Positions 32,869 to 46,379 of a stretch of 64,000 nt of DNA are shown here, piece by piece (the stretch's first letter is position 1; every line of letters starts with the position of its first letter). The DNA is from Capsaspora owczarzaki ATCC 30864 (Eukaryota; Opisthokonta; Filasterea): NCBI RefSeq assembly GCF_000151315.2, contig NW_011887305.1, positions 850,808 through 914,807 of the forward strand. Reading direction: 5' to 3'. Under the pieces are notes generated by a model. The model was not told the origin of the DNA. It saw only the letters and a program-made list of their open reading frames with translations, and ran no database searches. The position numbers and the translations under genes were made by a program.

Positions 32869-34317
32869 GAGAAACGGCTAGAATAAAGGAGTGAGAGTGA
32901 CTGACTGAATAAAACGGAAAGCTAGAACAGCAACAACAACAACAGCAACAACAACAAGAAAATAGGGATGGCGACTGGAACAAACGTACGGATCGGGTTT
33001 GGATTGGGATTTTGTATTGAAACGAGTCCTTTCCGAAGTGCAGAGGAGCCGCTCGTCATCGTTCGGGTCGAATGTCAGAAGTACATCATTCAATCAATCA
33101 ATCAGTAAATACATCAAGCAATTCGTCATCAGGGGCAGCATCGTCACAAGGCAATTCACGCATGGGCAATGGCGTTCGTTGCTGTCAGCACCCGCGATTG
33201 CAGCCGAGGTCGCCCTGTGCGTCACGATCATGGCCTTGGATGAATGGCTTGACGTGAGTGTGTCTGGTACATCGAGTCGATCTCGCAGGACGGGAAAAAA
33301 AAAATCCGAGTTCTCGATGGAAATAACTAACAAGATTGGCGCACACACCAAAGTGGTAAAGATCAAGCTTCACTCACGCTCGCTCGTCATGGCAATCGGC
33401 CCACTGTTGAGGGAAATGATTCGAAATATCATCTAAAATCCATCCGCAAGAGTGCGCAGTCTGGCACCGACTGGACGTGTCAGAAATCGAGCTCGGCAAG
33501 TGCAACCAACGTTATAGCGCTCTGCTGGGGTCAGAACGCAGATTCTGTCCAGCGCGCTTTTCTTGCTGTGATGGTACGTATTGTGATCTAGGCTTTTTGA
33601 GTGGTTGATCTCGGAAATACCGCGGTTGATGCGGCGAGGTCTTGCCCAATGATGCCCTTGCAACACTTACCTGACAAATCGACTGCATTGCAAAATTTGT
33701 CGGTTTCAGATTTTTTTTTTTTCGATTTTTGTTATTTTCCGGGAATACCGCTGATCTGAACACCGCCATCCTTGTGAGACTCCGATTCCTGTAAGGAGCC
33801 TGCGGGTTCTGACAATTCCCACGGGTTGGGGCTTAGAGCTATTGGCCAGGTAACGTCGATTGATTGATACACCAGAATATGCTAAATCCTCATTCACTAC
33901 CACCGGCTAACCTCGCCGGCTGGACGGACGCAAAACTCGGGTCCTGACAATCCTTCTGCCATTATCATCGGCCTGACCAAGCCGAGTACCAATGGTGGGC
34001 CGATCGTGGCGATAGCTCACAGTCACGCCGTCCCGATCCATTGTGAGGATTTTGGGTTGGTTTTTGCTCATCGCGTCCAGCTGTCCATCCAACACTCACT
34101 CAACATTCAACCCGCGCGGCCTTCACGACACAATCGCAAAGCCACACCCACACAATCTGAGAAGCCGAGTTGTTGTTGTTGCTGGCTGGCCACTCCTTCT
34201 TCTTTGTCTTGTTTTTTTGCTTCTTCACACCTCAGGTCTGCCGCCTACGCAGAAATCCGACTTCCCGGCGAGTACTCGGCTGCCCCCTCCCCTCCCCTCT
34301 CGCCTTGTCCTTCCCAC
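32869..34317. promoter_or_regulatory. Divergent intergenic region, flotillin-2 / BLTP2
   Basis: About 1.45 kb between two divergent genes, longer than most gaps here. It contains (CAA)n near 32932-32957, a repeated AATCAATC near 33090, and two related patches near 33612 and 33735 (GGAAATACCGC, GGGAATACCGC). Short open frames exist but none has a recognisable domain or splice model. A transcript or small gene could be hidden here. Confidence 0.4.
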
Positions 34318-34571
34318 ATGACGGTGCTGCCGTGGTGGTCGCTGTCATCATGGTCGTGGTGGTCGCTGGGACTGGCAGCGTCGATTGCAGCGCTCACGAC
34401 GCTCGTCTTGTGCTTCCCAGCGCTCGTTCGCCTCGTCTTCCTTGCGCTGCGCACTCGAACGGGCATTGCAGTGTCATGGCAGCGGATTTCGTTTGTCGGC
34501 ATGACCGGTCTGACGCTCCACGGCGCAACCGTGCTCATCCAGCCGCAGCAATCTGCTGGCGCTGCTGCGCC

Positions 34572-34608
<37 letters not shown>

Positions 34609-37600
34609 AGGCGACGCGACGCTGCCCCTGCCAAGCCAGCACAAAGCGATGCGCATGCACGCAGCAGCCACGAGGACCAACCACCGGCCAGTGCACAAGG
34701 CAGCCATCACCCAGACGACAATCCAACACTGCAACAACCTTGCCCGTTGACGGCTGTCACTGCGGCAGCAGTGACCATCCAACTGTTTGCATTGACACCC
34801 GAGCTCGCTCCAGTGTTCTATGCCACGGAGCAACAGGATAACGCGGGTGACGCTGCTGCTGATGCCGATGCACAACCATCTCTGAAATCGCCAATCGTGC
34901 CACCGCCGCGACGTGCTCAGCCTGCAACCGCTGCTGCTGCTGCTGAGACGTCTGGTGGCAGCACTGGGGCCCAGGCACGACGATTGCAATGGCTCGTCGT
35001 CACTGTCTCGGGAGTTCGTGGATCCATTGTCACAGAGCAGACTGCCGCTCGCTCTCGCTCTGAATACAACGGCAGTGAGCTTGCACCCCAACCCAAGAGC
35101 GCAACTCCAGCTCATTCAGGGTGGGCGTTGCGGCTCGTGCAACCCTCACACCGGCTAGGTCGCTTGCTTGTCGCGACCTTCCGTCGTATGGCCGTGGTGC
35201 TCGAAGATGTTGCCGTACATGTCACCGTCACAAACCCTGGATTGCAGCCTGCACCTGCACCAGCATCGTTGGCGCCGTCTGCTCCTGCGGCGTCCAATTC
35301 GGGAAGCACAACCAGTGCCTCGCAATTGTTGGCCACCCCTCGCCAATGCACAGTAATCGCCTCGCTCTCGCAGCTTTGCATTCTGACGCGCCCGTACTCG
35401 ACGATTCCAAAGCGCGATTACGGCGCAGACACCGCGGCTCCAGCAGCAGCCACAGCAACACCAAAGTTCAGCGGCAGACCGAGCAACAATGGGGCAAGCG
35501 GATCTCCTACAACACCGCCTGACATTGTCGCTGACGACGATCACCAAGATCTGAGCCAAATAGCACTCTCTGCACAGGATCAAGCTGCTCGGTTTACCCA
35601 GATCGAGGCGAATGTTCACCAGTTTGCCGCCACTCTCACGTACCCATACCGACAGCAGCAGCGCTTGACTGACTTCTGGAGACGACAGCAACGCCAAAGA
35701 AATGACGAGCAGCAGCAGCTGGATGCAGAAGTGCTGCGTCTTGTCGCTCGGCCAACCGTTGCTGGTGCAGCCGAGGCAACCAGCCACAGCGCGCCTCCTC
35801 CTTCTCAGCCACACATAATCATCACCACCGCCAGCGATGCAGGCGCTTTCTCCCCCAATCCAGCAGTCAGCCGAGCGCATCCGTCGGACAAGTCACCTCT
35901 CTATCGACAGCGCTCCGCAGCAGACCTTTGCTCTCCCCATTCGGTTGGCCTGGCCATCTTGTGGTGCCAACATGCCAGTCTCTCGCTTTCCATCAACTAT
36001 CGCATGCTGGCGGCGGGAAGCAAGTCCATCTTGGCAAGCACAAGCGGAAGCTCGACCCAGCCATCACCTCCATCAACAAGTCCTTCTGCAGCTGCCGCAA
36101 CTCCTCTGGATGGAATTGTCATGGCAGCCGTATGTATGCAAGACACCTACGCGAGTCTCGTTCCAGCAGGCCGAGCACAAAATCTTTTGCGGTTCTTCCC
36201 TTCCGTCCATTACTACGCCGACGCGTCGCCTGTTGTCAACCAGCTAAAGCCGCCCGTCCCGTTTGATGAATCGCAACTTTTTGCAGGTAGTGGTGTTGGT
36301 GCTGCTGCTGCTGCTGCTGCTGCTGTCACTGCAGCGTTGACAAAGGCAACCACCATTCCGGCCTTTCAATGGCACGCGTCTTGCTCCCCAGTGCCGGGGC
36401 CTGCACTCGGCGGCCTTTCCGACGCCGACAATGCCTTCTTTTGCCTGCCCAGCGAGCACACACACCAATGGGGTCGGTGTCTCGCCGTAGCGCGGCTAGA
36501 TTCGAGTTTGGAGCTCCGGACGCGCTTTAGCGACGAGCGGCAAATTCTTTCTCGCAGTGCACAATCGACAGAGCACGGGGCTGTTGACCCTCTGACGCCC
36601 GATGCCACACGCATCCGACTGCATGTGGACCTGGATGGCCTGGTTGTTGAGACGTCTGCCAATCTGATTCAAACGCTCTCGTTGGTACACCATGTTCTGG
36701 ACACTGGATTTGCCAAGCCGGCGCCTTCTCAACCGAGTGCAAACAGGCCTCGACTGCTGTTGGCGGCGTTTGGGCCTCTTGTGGACTGCCTGTTCGACGT
36801 GGAGTTGCGGAGCATTTTTCTCATTCTATCGATGGTGGACGACCCGTCAGCCGCAAGCACTCAAGTCTTGCATATGAGCCATCTATCGGCCGTTCGCACA
36901 GTGGCTAATCACCATTCTAGCCAGCAGCACTTTCAGCAACCGGTGCAACGCGCTGCCAGTGCCGATTCTGGATTCCACGGGCCCCAACCCGCAGCTTTTG
37001 CCAATGCGACTTTTGCACCGGCTGGAGCGGCAGCCGGCACTTCACCTCCTGTCGACTCAAGCTCTGCACCGCTACCGCAGCGAGGGGAACTGGCCGATGT
37101 GCGCTACTCGTTGGAGGACTCGGCGCGCACGGTCAGCGGCTCCTTGATTTCGGTATTTGCCAACTCGTTCGAAGTCTGTTCGTTGCGCTGCGACGACTAC
37201 AACCGAAGGGTGGGTGTCGAGTGGCAAAGCCTGCTGACCAAGCACTCTGCGTTTTATTGGTCAAACTTTTCAATCTCCCTGCACCATCCGCTACTTTCAT
37301 TGCTCCCGACGAGCCGCGCAGCGCTGCCCGACGACTGGCACGTGTTGGTGGACACTGGGACCTTGTTTGCCAACGTGTCGGTTCCCCTTCTGTTGTCGAT
37401 TTTCCTCTTTCGCGATCGCTGCCGTCGCTATTTGCCCGTCCGGAATGCCGCGCCGTTTCACCAGGCAAATCCCTCCACCCAAAGTCCAGCTCACTTGCAA
37501 CCAAGCAACAGAGCCCCTCGGAACGGCACGCTACCCATCGTGGGAGGCCGCCTTGCTGGGCTGTCAGTCAATCTCCCCAGTCTCTGTGCCCAGTTCCAAC

Positions 37601-40600
37601 TGCCCGATCATCACCAGATTGGACTGAAATGCGAAGATGTTTTTGTGCATTGTACCTTGTTCAATCCCGCGTTGCAGCCCCAAGCTGCTGCTGCTGGGAT
37701 CCCGTCGTCCTCATCCAGCAGCCACGGCGACTTGCCATGGCACTCGTGCTCACTGAGCCTGTCCTCGTTGGCCTTTGCGGTGAACAATCAGCCGCTCGTC
37801 AAGGCAATGACGGTCACACTTCGGATTAGCCTGCGACACCCACATCTCCGCGAGTTTGCTCGGTTTGACGACGTCGCGCACGTCGCCTCCACCAAGCACC
37901 CAACGTCTCCAACCCTCATCGAGGCCGATGCCGCCACCATTCTCGTTCGCTTCAATCATGGCCTTGATCTCGCCGGGCCAATCGATACAAGCCTCGTCAA
38001 TACCATCAAGGTGCTCAAGTACGTCGGCACGGGAAGGCGTGCACCGTTGGTCAAGTACGACGACTTTTTTGCCCCCAACCTTCGGCTCACGGCAAGGTCG
38101 CTGCAGGTCGAGTTTGAAGACGACCCGTTCGAGGTTGCCCTCGGGCTCAACTACAAACTGTCGAGGGACGAACAGGTCCAACGTTTGCTTCGCGAGGCCG
38201 TCTTGGACGAGCGCTTGGAGCAGGCCAGTCGCTCGCAGGCGCGCACGTTCTCGGACAAGAAAATCAAGGAGCTGTACGCAGCCCTCGAGCGCAAGAATGC
38301 CACCATCTACAAGGAGCGTCACGACATGCTCTTGCAAGAGGGTCCCGTGCACACTGCATTGCTTCTTGTGACGGCGACCAATATTGACATTGTGGCCCTC
38401 TACGACCTCAAGCTGCACGGAAGGGATAGTCTCGTTCGCGCCATGATCGAGCTGGATCCAGAGAGCCCATCGCCCCGGGCCAAATCCGAGTTTAGCACAC
38501 TGTGGGGCCGGAGGTTCCACGCCTCGTGCTCTCTACTGACGGCCGGGCTCCGCGACTATCCCATTCCGCTGCTCAAGCTGGACAGATGGCAGGCCGTGGG
38601 TACCTTGGTAGCGGCCGAGCCGGATGCAGACCCCACTGCCATCCATCGCGTCGTTGTCGACGTCAATACCGGCGATGATGTGGATGCGTTGGAAACGGCC
38701 ATGCGCAGCGACCTGATAATGGACACCGAGGACGAGTATAAGGACTGGGAGCTGGCCTTCGACCCGAGCAGTGGTGACGGTCCCAGTCCTTTGCACGCTT
38801 CCCCGTTTGCTAGCTCGCCGATAGTGGCAGACCAGCCGAGCACAAGCCATCTGGACCACGAGGATGGCAACGTGGAGAGCGATGGGGACGAGCTGCGCGA
38901 GGATTGGCTCACGCAGAAGCGATCCCCGTCGTTCTCCACCATGCTTTCTCCCGACCCAACCAGCTCGTCCATGCTACGGAGCGCCGGTGGATTGGATTCT
39001 GCTCCTCCAAACCAACGCAGCATGCCTGGCAGTTCCATAGACCGCAAGGGTCGCTGGGAGTGGGCGCCCATCACCATTTTCCGCAAAATGCCTCCTCTCA
39101 AATTCTTTTATGACGTGTCTGTAGTCGCGTCAGAGATGGAGTGCTCGTGGGGCACCTGCTACGAGCCTGTGGTAGCACAACTGGGACTTGCTACCGACTT
39201 GCTCTCGGCCCCTTCAGCCGACCTGAGCCCGCGCTTGCCGTTCTGGGACAAGCTGCGTCTGCTCTTCCACGGCCGCATTTGCGCAGAAGCTCCGTCAGTA
39301 AGCTGCTCTATTCTCGCATCCCCGTCTCCCTACGGAAAGTCCGAGCGACTTGACATCCAGTGGCGCAACTTTCAAGGGCAGTGGGGCGGGGCTGCCATTC
39401 GCGCCCCTCCTTTACGTCTGCGGTCGCAGCCGGCTTTGCAGTCTCATCGGGCCCTCGGTCGCTCTAGTAGTAGTAGTGGTAGCAGCAGCGGCAGCAGTAG
39501 TGCTCAGCAAGGCGCGTTTCACACGGACGCTGCCACTGTTCGCCCAACCATCATGCTGTCGGGTGACTTTGACATGTCTCTCCGAACTGCCTCGCGCTAT
39601 GATGATTTTCGCATCGTCCACTGTCCCATGCTCGCACTGGACATTCGGTTGTTTTGGACGTGCAAGGGCAATGAACGCGCCCATCATCGCGTCATGCCTC
39701 GGGCGCCAGAACACACCAGCCGTTTGCACGACGGCGAGGTGGCTGACTCGTACGAGTTTTTCCGAGCTCGCGATTTGCAATGCCATTTCAACTTTTCCTC
39801 AATGTCCGACTTGTCCGACGAGCGAGCATCGACGAGGAGCAGCAGCACGTCCACCAGCGAGCAGCAGCCGAACATTCCTTCCTGCGTCTTGTACTCGAAC
39901 ACACTCCGGTGGCTTTTGCAGCTCTTGATGGTGCTGCTCCAGACGTCCATTCCCATCAAAACGGGCGTTGTGTTTGGACGGCAAGACCCGCCCAAGCCGC
40001 AAATCAACTCGCTCATCTCCCAGTACGATTTGGCGGTTCACATTCCTGCGCTCAACTTGCGCTACTGGAACGAGTACACACGGTCGACGGGGTTTGTCCT
40101 CGAAGCAGGTCGATGCGAGGTTGCGCCGTCCTACCAAGTGCGCTACTTTCCGTATGCGGGCGAGTTGCTTCGGCGCCCAGAGCCCGTGTGGTCGGCGACC
40201 AGTAGCCGCTTTGTGCTGAGCGACCTTCGAGTGCATGTCGTGTCGTCGCCGTCATTGACAAGACAGCACGTCTCTGACCAGTTGTTGGACGCTGGCGATT
40301 CCTCATTCAGCGGTTGGAACGATGCCGTGCCCGAGACGCGCGTCGATCATCTCTTTAGCTGTACTTCCGTCTCCTACCTGCAGCAGCTGGCCACGCTTGC
40401 TGGAAGCAATCTGACTGATGGCGCGGGAATTCGACGGAGTTCAGTCGGAACCATCCGCAGCGATCACGAGGACGAGGCGCTTTCCGAGGAAGAAGAGCTC
40501 GCAGGACGCTACGTCCACCGCCTCGTTGTCATGAATCTCAGGCTGTTGTGGACGCGCTGGAACCGCGACGTTCTTTTTGGCCTCATGAAAATGTACACGG

Positions 40601-43600
40601 ACGCGCAAGATTTGAAGGCGGACTTGTCGGCAGACGCACTTCGCACGACGGTGAATCATCCCAGTACGGGTCTTGGCGGTGCTTCCACGTCCACCCGCAA
40701 TCGTGGAGCGAGCGTGAGTGGCATGGCCATGCTCAGTGGCCCAGAGCGAGATCGCGAAGCTTTGGCGTTGAACACTGCGGCTTCCGCGGTTGGTGCCAGG
40801 CTGCCCACAGCAGCAGCAGCGGCAGCGGCAGCGGCAGCAGCAGCAGCAGGCGGGAGTGACGAAGGCCGTCCGCGAGCCTGGTCGCCAGAGTCTGCAGGCA
40901 AGCCGACGCACGGCATGATGGGCTCTGTCGCTGCAACTGAACAGTCCGGCCGACCTGTGGGCCGACCAAGAGCCGACACCGGGCGCAACGATGTTGTGAG
41001 CATGCTCAACCGACTTGTTGCCGAGACTGCCACCAAATTGGTCGTCTCAAGCGACGACGGACAGCGCAAGGACTCTGCAACAACGCAGGAGGAGGAGGAT
41101 CTGGGCCCCAGTTGCCACCATCTTGTGACGCTGACTGGCGATGATGCGGCTGACGGAGTCATTGAACGGCGGTATCACATTGAGCTTGTCCATCCCCAGA
41201 TTTGCTTCCAAGGAGAGGAGACGGTGGAGCTCGCCATGTTGACAGCCAACCGTGCGCGTTTGCTCATCCAGGAGCACCATCCAATATCGCTCGGTCTGAA
41301 TACTGCTGCTGCAGCCGACCGAATGCAAAAGCCAGGGGAAACTGCTGGAGGAACGAGCGCTAGTTTGACTGCGACAGACCAGGACGCGAGTGGTGGCAGC
41401 CTCGTATCAAAGACGTCCTGGATTTCTCACCTGGTGGATATGGAGTTGTTTGTGCAAGACAAGCCGACCGAGCCACGCGAGGCACGCTCTGATAGCGTTG
41501 GCCTCGACCTGTTCTGGGTGCCCGAGAGCCATTTCGCTGGAGGTGCGAAACACGACGCAAAGGCAGATGCCGCAGCGCTTGGGGCAGTGTTGCAAGTTGC
41601 TGCCAATTCCGGAGCTCTGGTGCGCCTGACGCGCATTTCTTCACGTTGCTACAGCGAGCTCTCGTATGTTCATTTTGAGCGAGTGCCAGAGCGATCCCAT
41701 ACTGTCGCGCTCGCTGCTGTGGCAGCAGCATCTCGCATGCGGGTTGTGCCGTCTCGAACGAGCGACGATTCTGGCGCGCCATTTGACCAAATGAGCGGTC
41801 CCGCGCCATTGCATCTTGCTTCGGAGCGACGCATTGTCAGGCAGACGAGCAATGACTCTTGGGATGTGACTGGTGCGAGCCGAGCCAGCTGGACGTCACC
41901 GACACTGAAACGCCCTGGCGATGCCAACTCTGCGTTATCGCCGTCGCAGTTGGGATTGTCCATGCCCACAGGAGCAGCGGACTCGTCGATGTCATTCGGT
42001 GGCAGTAGTAGACGTCCGTATTCACCTGCAGTTGCTGCTGCCACGCGGCTTGTGATTGCAGAAAACGGAGAACCACTGCTCGTTGCGGGCAGCGGCGAAA
42101 GTGAGCGTGTCAACACGTTTGCCATGCGGTTTCAGCTGCTTGACATTGCATCGACCGACCACCATTTTGAGGTTATCTACGACGTTGTCAAGAATCTGCT
42201 CTTGTACAATGAGCCCGCCGAAAAGCTGGCTCTGGAAAAGCTGCAGACCATGCAGTACACGTTCCAGCTCTCCCAGCGCGCCGATCAGCGTCTGCCCATT
42301 CAGCAAATGCAAAATCGCGTTCGTCAGCTGCTCAAGCACATTACCCAGGTCGAGTTTGAGCTCTATCTGCAAAAGAAGGGCGAGCCTGGAAGTGGTAGTG
42401 TTGGGGGCACGGCAACCAATGTCCAATCCGTTGCTGCCGATGACAGTTTGACTGTTTTGGAGGAGCTGCAACGCAACCTGCGGGCAAGCAAGGCGCAGCT
42501 GGCGTCCTTGCGCTCTGACTTGCACCTCATGGTCGTCCTTTACACGGAGAAGAATCGGCAGGCAGTGGTCAATGCTCTACGAGGGAGCGAGCCTGACAAG
42601 GTTGTTGAGATTGGCATCGACCGCGGCATTTGGAAGATTCTGGGTGTGACGTTGCCGGCTGTCTCATCAACGTTGGCATCTGCTGTCGCCACTCCGAGTC
42701 ATCATTCGCGCACAAACTCGATCGCTTTGAACAACATGGGCATGGTGCAACGTGATCCGTCCCCGTCACCTGCAATGACGCGGCGTGCACATGACCTGTC
42801 TCTTTCAAGCAACAGCAGCAACAGCAGCAGCTCCCAGGCCGCCATGGGCGCTGGGCTGAGTTCGAGCAGTGCGTTGGCGTCGCTTGGTGCCGCCTCCTCT
42901 TCGAGCAGCTTGCCAGCGGCAGCAGCAACGCCAGGCATGAATCTCCAAGTCATCGCCGAAGGCCGATTGCATCGCAGCAACTTTTCCTACACGATCAATC
43001 GCGACGAAAGCGGCCAGGCGAGTCTCGAGGCTGCCAAGTTTGATGTGCTGAACAAACTTCGTGGACAAAAGTACGAGCAAGTCCTCGCCTTGTTCAACCC
43101 ATCGGGCAAACGATTTGCCTTTGATCGCAATGTCATGTTACGCATCTACTCGCGCTTCCAGGCGCCCGTGGGCGGCATTTCAGTGTTGCAGCACTTTGAG
43201 GTGAACTTGGTTCCCCTTTCCGTACGGCTCACGTATCAGCTCTACCGCCACCTGTTTGAGTTTTTCTTCCACGCGATCGGAAAGGAGCTGGAGCGCGACA
43301 AGGGTTTGGTGTCAAAAGATCGCGACAAGGACCGGCGCGTGGGCGATCGCGATCGTGATGCTGAGGTAATTGCAGAGAATGTTTGAAGTTGAGATCATGG
43401 TTTGTGACGAGAATGGTTTGAGTTTGTGACAAGGGGGGGGGGGAATTGGGGTTTCGTTGCTTTTTTGAGATGACTTTCGTTTTCCCATCGTCGCTCCGCT
43501 TGTGGGGAGGTTGAGATCATGGCTTGTGACGAGGATGGTTGAGCTTGTGACCGGGGATTGGGTTTTCGTTGCTTTTTTGAGAAGACTTTCGTGTTCCCCT

Positions 43601-46205
43601 CGTTGCTCCGCTTGTGGGAATTTTGACAATTTTGATTGTCTGGCATTCGTGATTGACTTTGAGTTTGTGACAGGGAGCTGGTTCTCCTTGCTTTTTTTTG
43701 AGTTTGTGGTTGACTTTGGTTTTTTCTGCCGCCACTTGTTGTGGATGAGCGATGGTTGAGTTGTTAAATTTGCTCACCTGGTGTGTGGTTGACTGTGACT
43801 TGCGGTTTGCTGCATTCTGCGAATAGGTTTTACCGTCGGAAGAGCCGATTTCAAGCGCAGTTGGCTCCGTTGAGGTGAGTCAGCAGACAGAAAACATTAT
43901 CGCCGAGCGATGAAAAGAGTGGTTGCCATGAACGTGACTAAATCTGTGTTTGTCAGACTACTCGTCCGTCGTTGGATCGGGAGCGTGTGGAGCGCTACCC
44001 TGATACGCCGCTTGTTCCTCATCGCAGGATTCAACAACTGGGCGCATCGGGCGGGGTTAAACATCTAAACCGCTCGCAGTCTCTCGAGGCCATACATGCA
44101 AATGCGAGCGGGGAGTCGGATCGTGCCGCCGCTCGGGCCCCATTCGTTCGCGTGCAGCCACCCTCGCCAGGTCCACACCAGCAGTCGCAGATGCTTCAGC
44201 TGCGTCGCGCTTCAGCTGTACTTGCGACGCCAGTGCCGCGGCCACTGTCCTTTTACGACCCAAGTGACGGCGATGGAGTCGGTTCGCTGCGGTCTTTGTC
44301 CAGCTCTTACTCGAACTTGCCTCAAGACAGCGATTTCAACGTTTCTCGGAGCGGAAGCACCAATGATTTATCGGCTATTGCGAAAGAGCATAGGTAAAGG
44401 AATGGAGTGATTGTATGGTGTTGGTTGTTGGTTCTTTGAGTGTCTCATTCTGTCGCTCGTTCTCTTGCTCTTTGTTGTTTTCCATGTTTCGCTCATTTTT
44501 TTCCCGTCTCCAGCACACCCAGATCGAAGCCTGAAGCAAAAAAGACAAAGCCAACCCATCGGGTCGCAGGCTCGGTCGAGGCCGAAGTGTCCGAAATGAA
44601 AGCTCGCGCTTCCAAGACCCAAGTATTTATATTTTTCAAAATCCCACAAGTACAGCTTTGTGTCAGCTACAAGGTAAGATTTTGGGTTGGGAGATGCTGG
44701 TAAAACTGAAAAAAAAAAAGAGCTGTTTCGTGCCTTGAGCAACACCAACCGTGAACTGTTGTCTGTTTTTGTTTTCTCAGGGCGAAAAGGACAAGAACAT
44801 TGAAGACGTGCACGATTTTGTCCTCAATCTGCCCGACTTTGAGTATCACGACAAATCATGGTCGTGGTTTGATTTATTGATGCAATTGAAAAAGGGTAAG
44901 AAAAATTTGCGCAAGGGGAAAACCAAAACACCAAAACAAGATGTAAATCAACCTTGCTCACAGTGTCGGTCGCTTGGTTGATTCGTATTGGCTATAGACT
45001 GCATTCAATTGCTGGTTTCGCAAGTCATCAAGGAGAAACTTGGCTTCAAGAAGGCAGAGGACGAATCTACCGCTGGCTTTGGTGAATCGTCTGGCCATCA
45101 CGATCATTTCAAGGCAAAGTTGCTTCTTGGAAAAAAGGTCAAATGGACCATCCAGAAGGGCAAGGCGCTGATTGGTGCTGTCAAGCACATGAGCCATCTT
45201 GGAGCCAACCACGACAATGATGATGAGTCTGACGCTGAAGAAGGCAGTCTGCATTCACCCGTGCGACCGCCGCTGGACGCGCACGAGGCCGCTTCGGCCT
45301 TGGGTCTTCTATCCAAAGAGCAACGTTTCAGAGTGGCGCCTTCCATCGACGTGAGCGCTGCATCGGAGCGCGAGTCGAGCCCTGGGATTGGTTCGCCGTC
45401 ACAGCAAGATCCGCTCGGTTTCGCGGAGGGGCGCATGGCGCTTTCTCGCTCAGCCTCCAACGAGAGTGCGCAGCACAAACTGGACAAGAAGGATCGCAAG
45501 GAGCGCGAGCGGCTGGAAAAGGAACGCGAGCGGCTGGAAAAGGAACGTGCAAAAGCGCGAAAAGTCCAGGACAAGGTCGAGCGAAAGGAGCAAGAGCGGC
45601 GACTGAAAGAAGCTGTGAAACTACACAAGGATCAGGCATCGGCGGCCTTGCCACATGCCCAATCGGCGCTGGCAACATCGCTTGGCGATCTACACGGCGA
45701 TGCAAAAGTAGAGCCCCCGTCCTTGGCGTCTGGCAGTCATTTGACGCACAGCTCTCCCACGCTCCATTCGCTGGACCTATCCGAGGAGGCAGAACGCTCC
45801 GTCTCCCCTCCTGCGTCTCCCCTGGTCTCGCCTTCGTTCCGGGGCTCCGAAACACGATCGTCCTTCTTTTTCTCGCGCGCTCGCAGCTCGGGATCCATCA
45901 ACACGCTCGAGGCAAAAGGCTTGTTCGACAAGAATGCGGCTGCGAGTTCGCCCCAGATGTCCATCGTCGTCAGCCCACCGCGTGTTGCTGTTGGCGAGTC
46001 TGGTGGTCAAAAGCCGAATCCGCGCCATCGTCTCTCCTTTTTATCGCCGAAAGGTCCGCGAAGCTCGGTGCCAGAGCTCAGAGATGCGCAGCAAGACGGC
46101 GAGCACGATCAGGCTGGTTCTTCGGGCGTCGTGTTTAGCAACGAAGAGTCCAATTCGTTTGCCGCCAGCTTTTTGAATGAGCGGCATGCTCTGAATCAAG
46201 AGTAG
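34318..46205 (+). CDS. BLTP2: Bridge-like lipid transfer protein BLTP2 (KIAA0100/Hobbit/FMP27 family)
   Basis: Six exons (34318-43365, 43827-43874, 43957-44393, 44514-44673, 44781-44895, 44998-46205) give 3,671 residues; human BLTP2 is about 2,235. The ATG at 34318 is the only in-frame one and starts a Trp-rich membrane anchor. Family landmarks are LRDYPIPLLKLDRW, FWDKLRLLFHGRICAEAP (the FMP27 GFWDK block), DFDMSLRTASRYDDFRI, VLYSNTLRWLLQLL, the late coiled coil with FQLLDIASTDHHFEVIYDVV, PVGGISVLQHFEVNLVPLS, FIFFKIPQVQLCVSYKGEKD and QVIKEKLGFKKA. Members form rod-like hydrophobic channels at ER-plasma membrane contacts and move bulk lipid. Extra length is Ala/Ser/Gln-rich insertions between conserved blocks and a Lys/Glu- and Ser-rich tail after residue 3,300. 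Few introns interrupt the first 9 kb. Confidence 0.95.
43386..43745 (+). repeat. Tandem repeat of about 120 bp inside BLTP2 intron
   Basis: Two near-full copies (about 43386-43505 and 43511-43620) and a partial third (about 43655-43745). Shared blocks are GTTGAGATCATGG, TTCGTTGCTTTTTTGAGA and GCTCCGCTTGTGGG. The intron is 461 bp, against 80-125 bp for the other introns of this gene, because of this expansion. Confidence 0.85.
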
Positions 46206-46212
46206 TTTGTTT

Positions 46213-46272
<60 letters not shown>
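46213..46272. repeat. (GT)n microsatellite after BLTP2
   Basis: About 29 GT units just after the BLTP2 stop. It marks the edge between the conserved gene block and the rearranged LRR region. Confidence 0.95.
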
Positions 46273-46273
<1 letters not shown>

Positions 46274-46379
46274 TTACCAGGTGTGCTTTGTGGTTAGTGA
46301 AAAAGTACTACGTTTTTTGTTATTTGTCATTCTACGAGCAACAAATCGGACCTGTACTTCAGCCTATTTCTCACCCCGC

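Noticed and set aside
32999-33436. Plus-strand 145-codon frame in the flotillin/BLTP2 gap
   Set aside because: No in-frame strong start context, domain, splice model or codon bias. Treated as non-coding.
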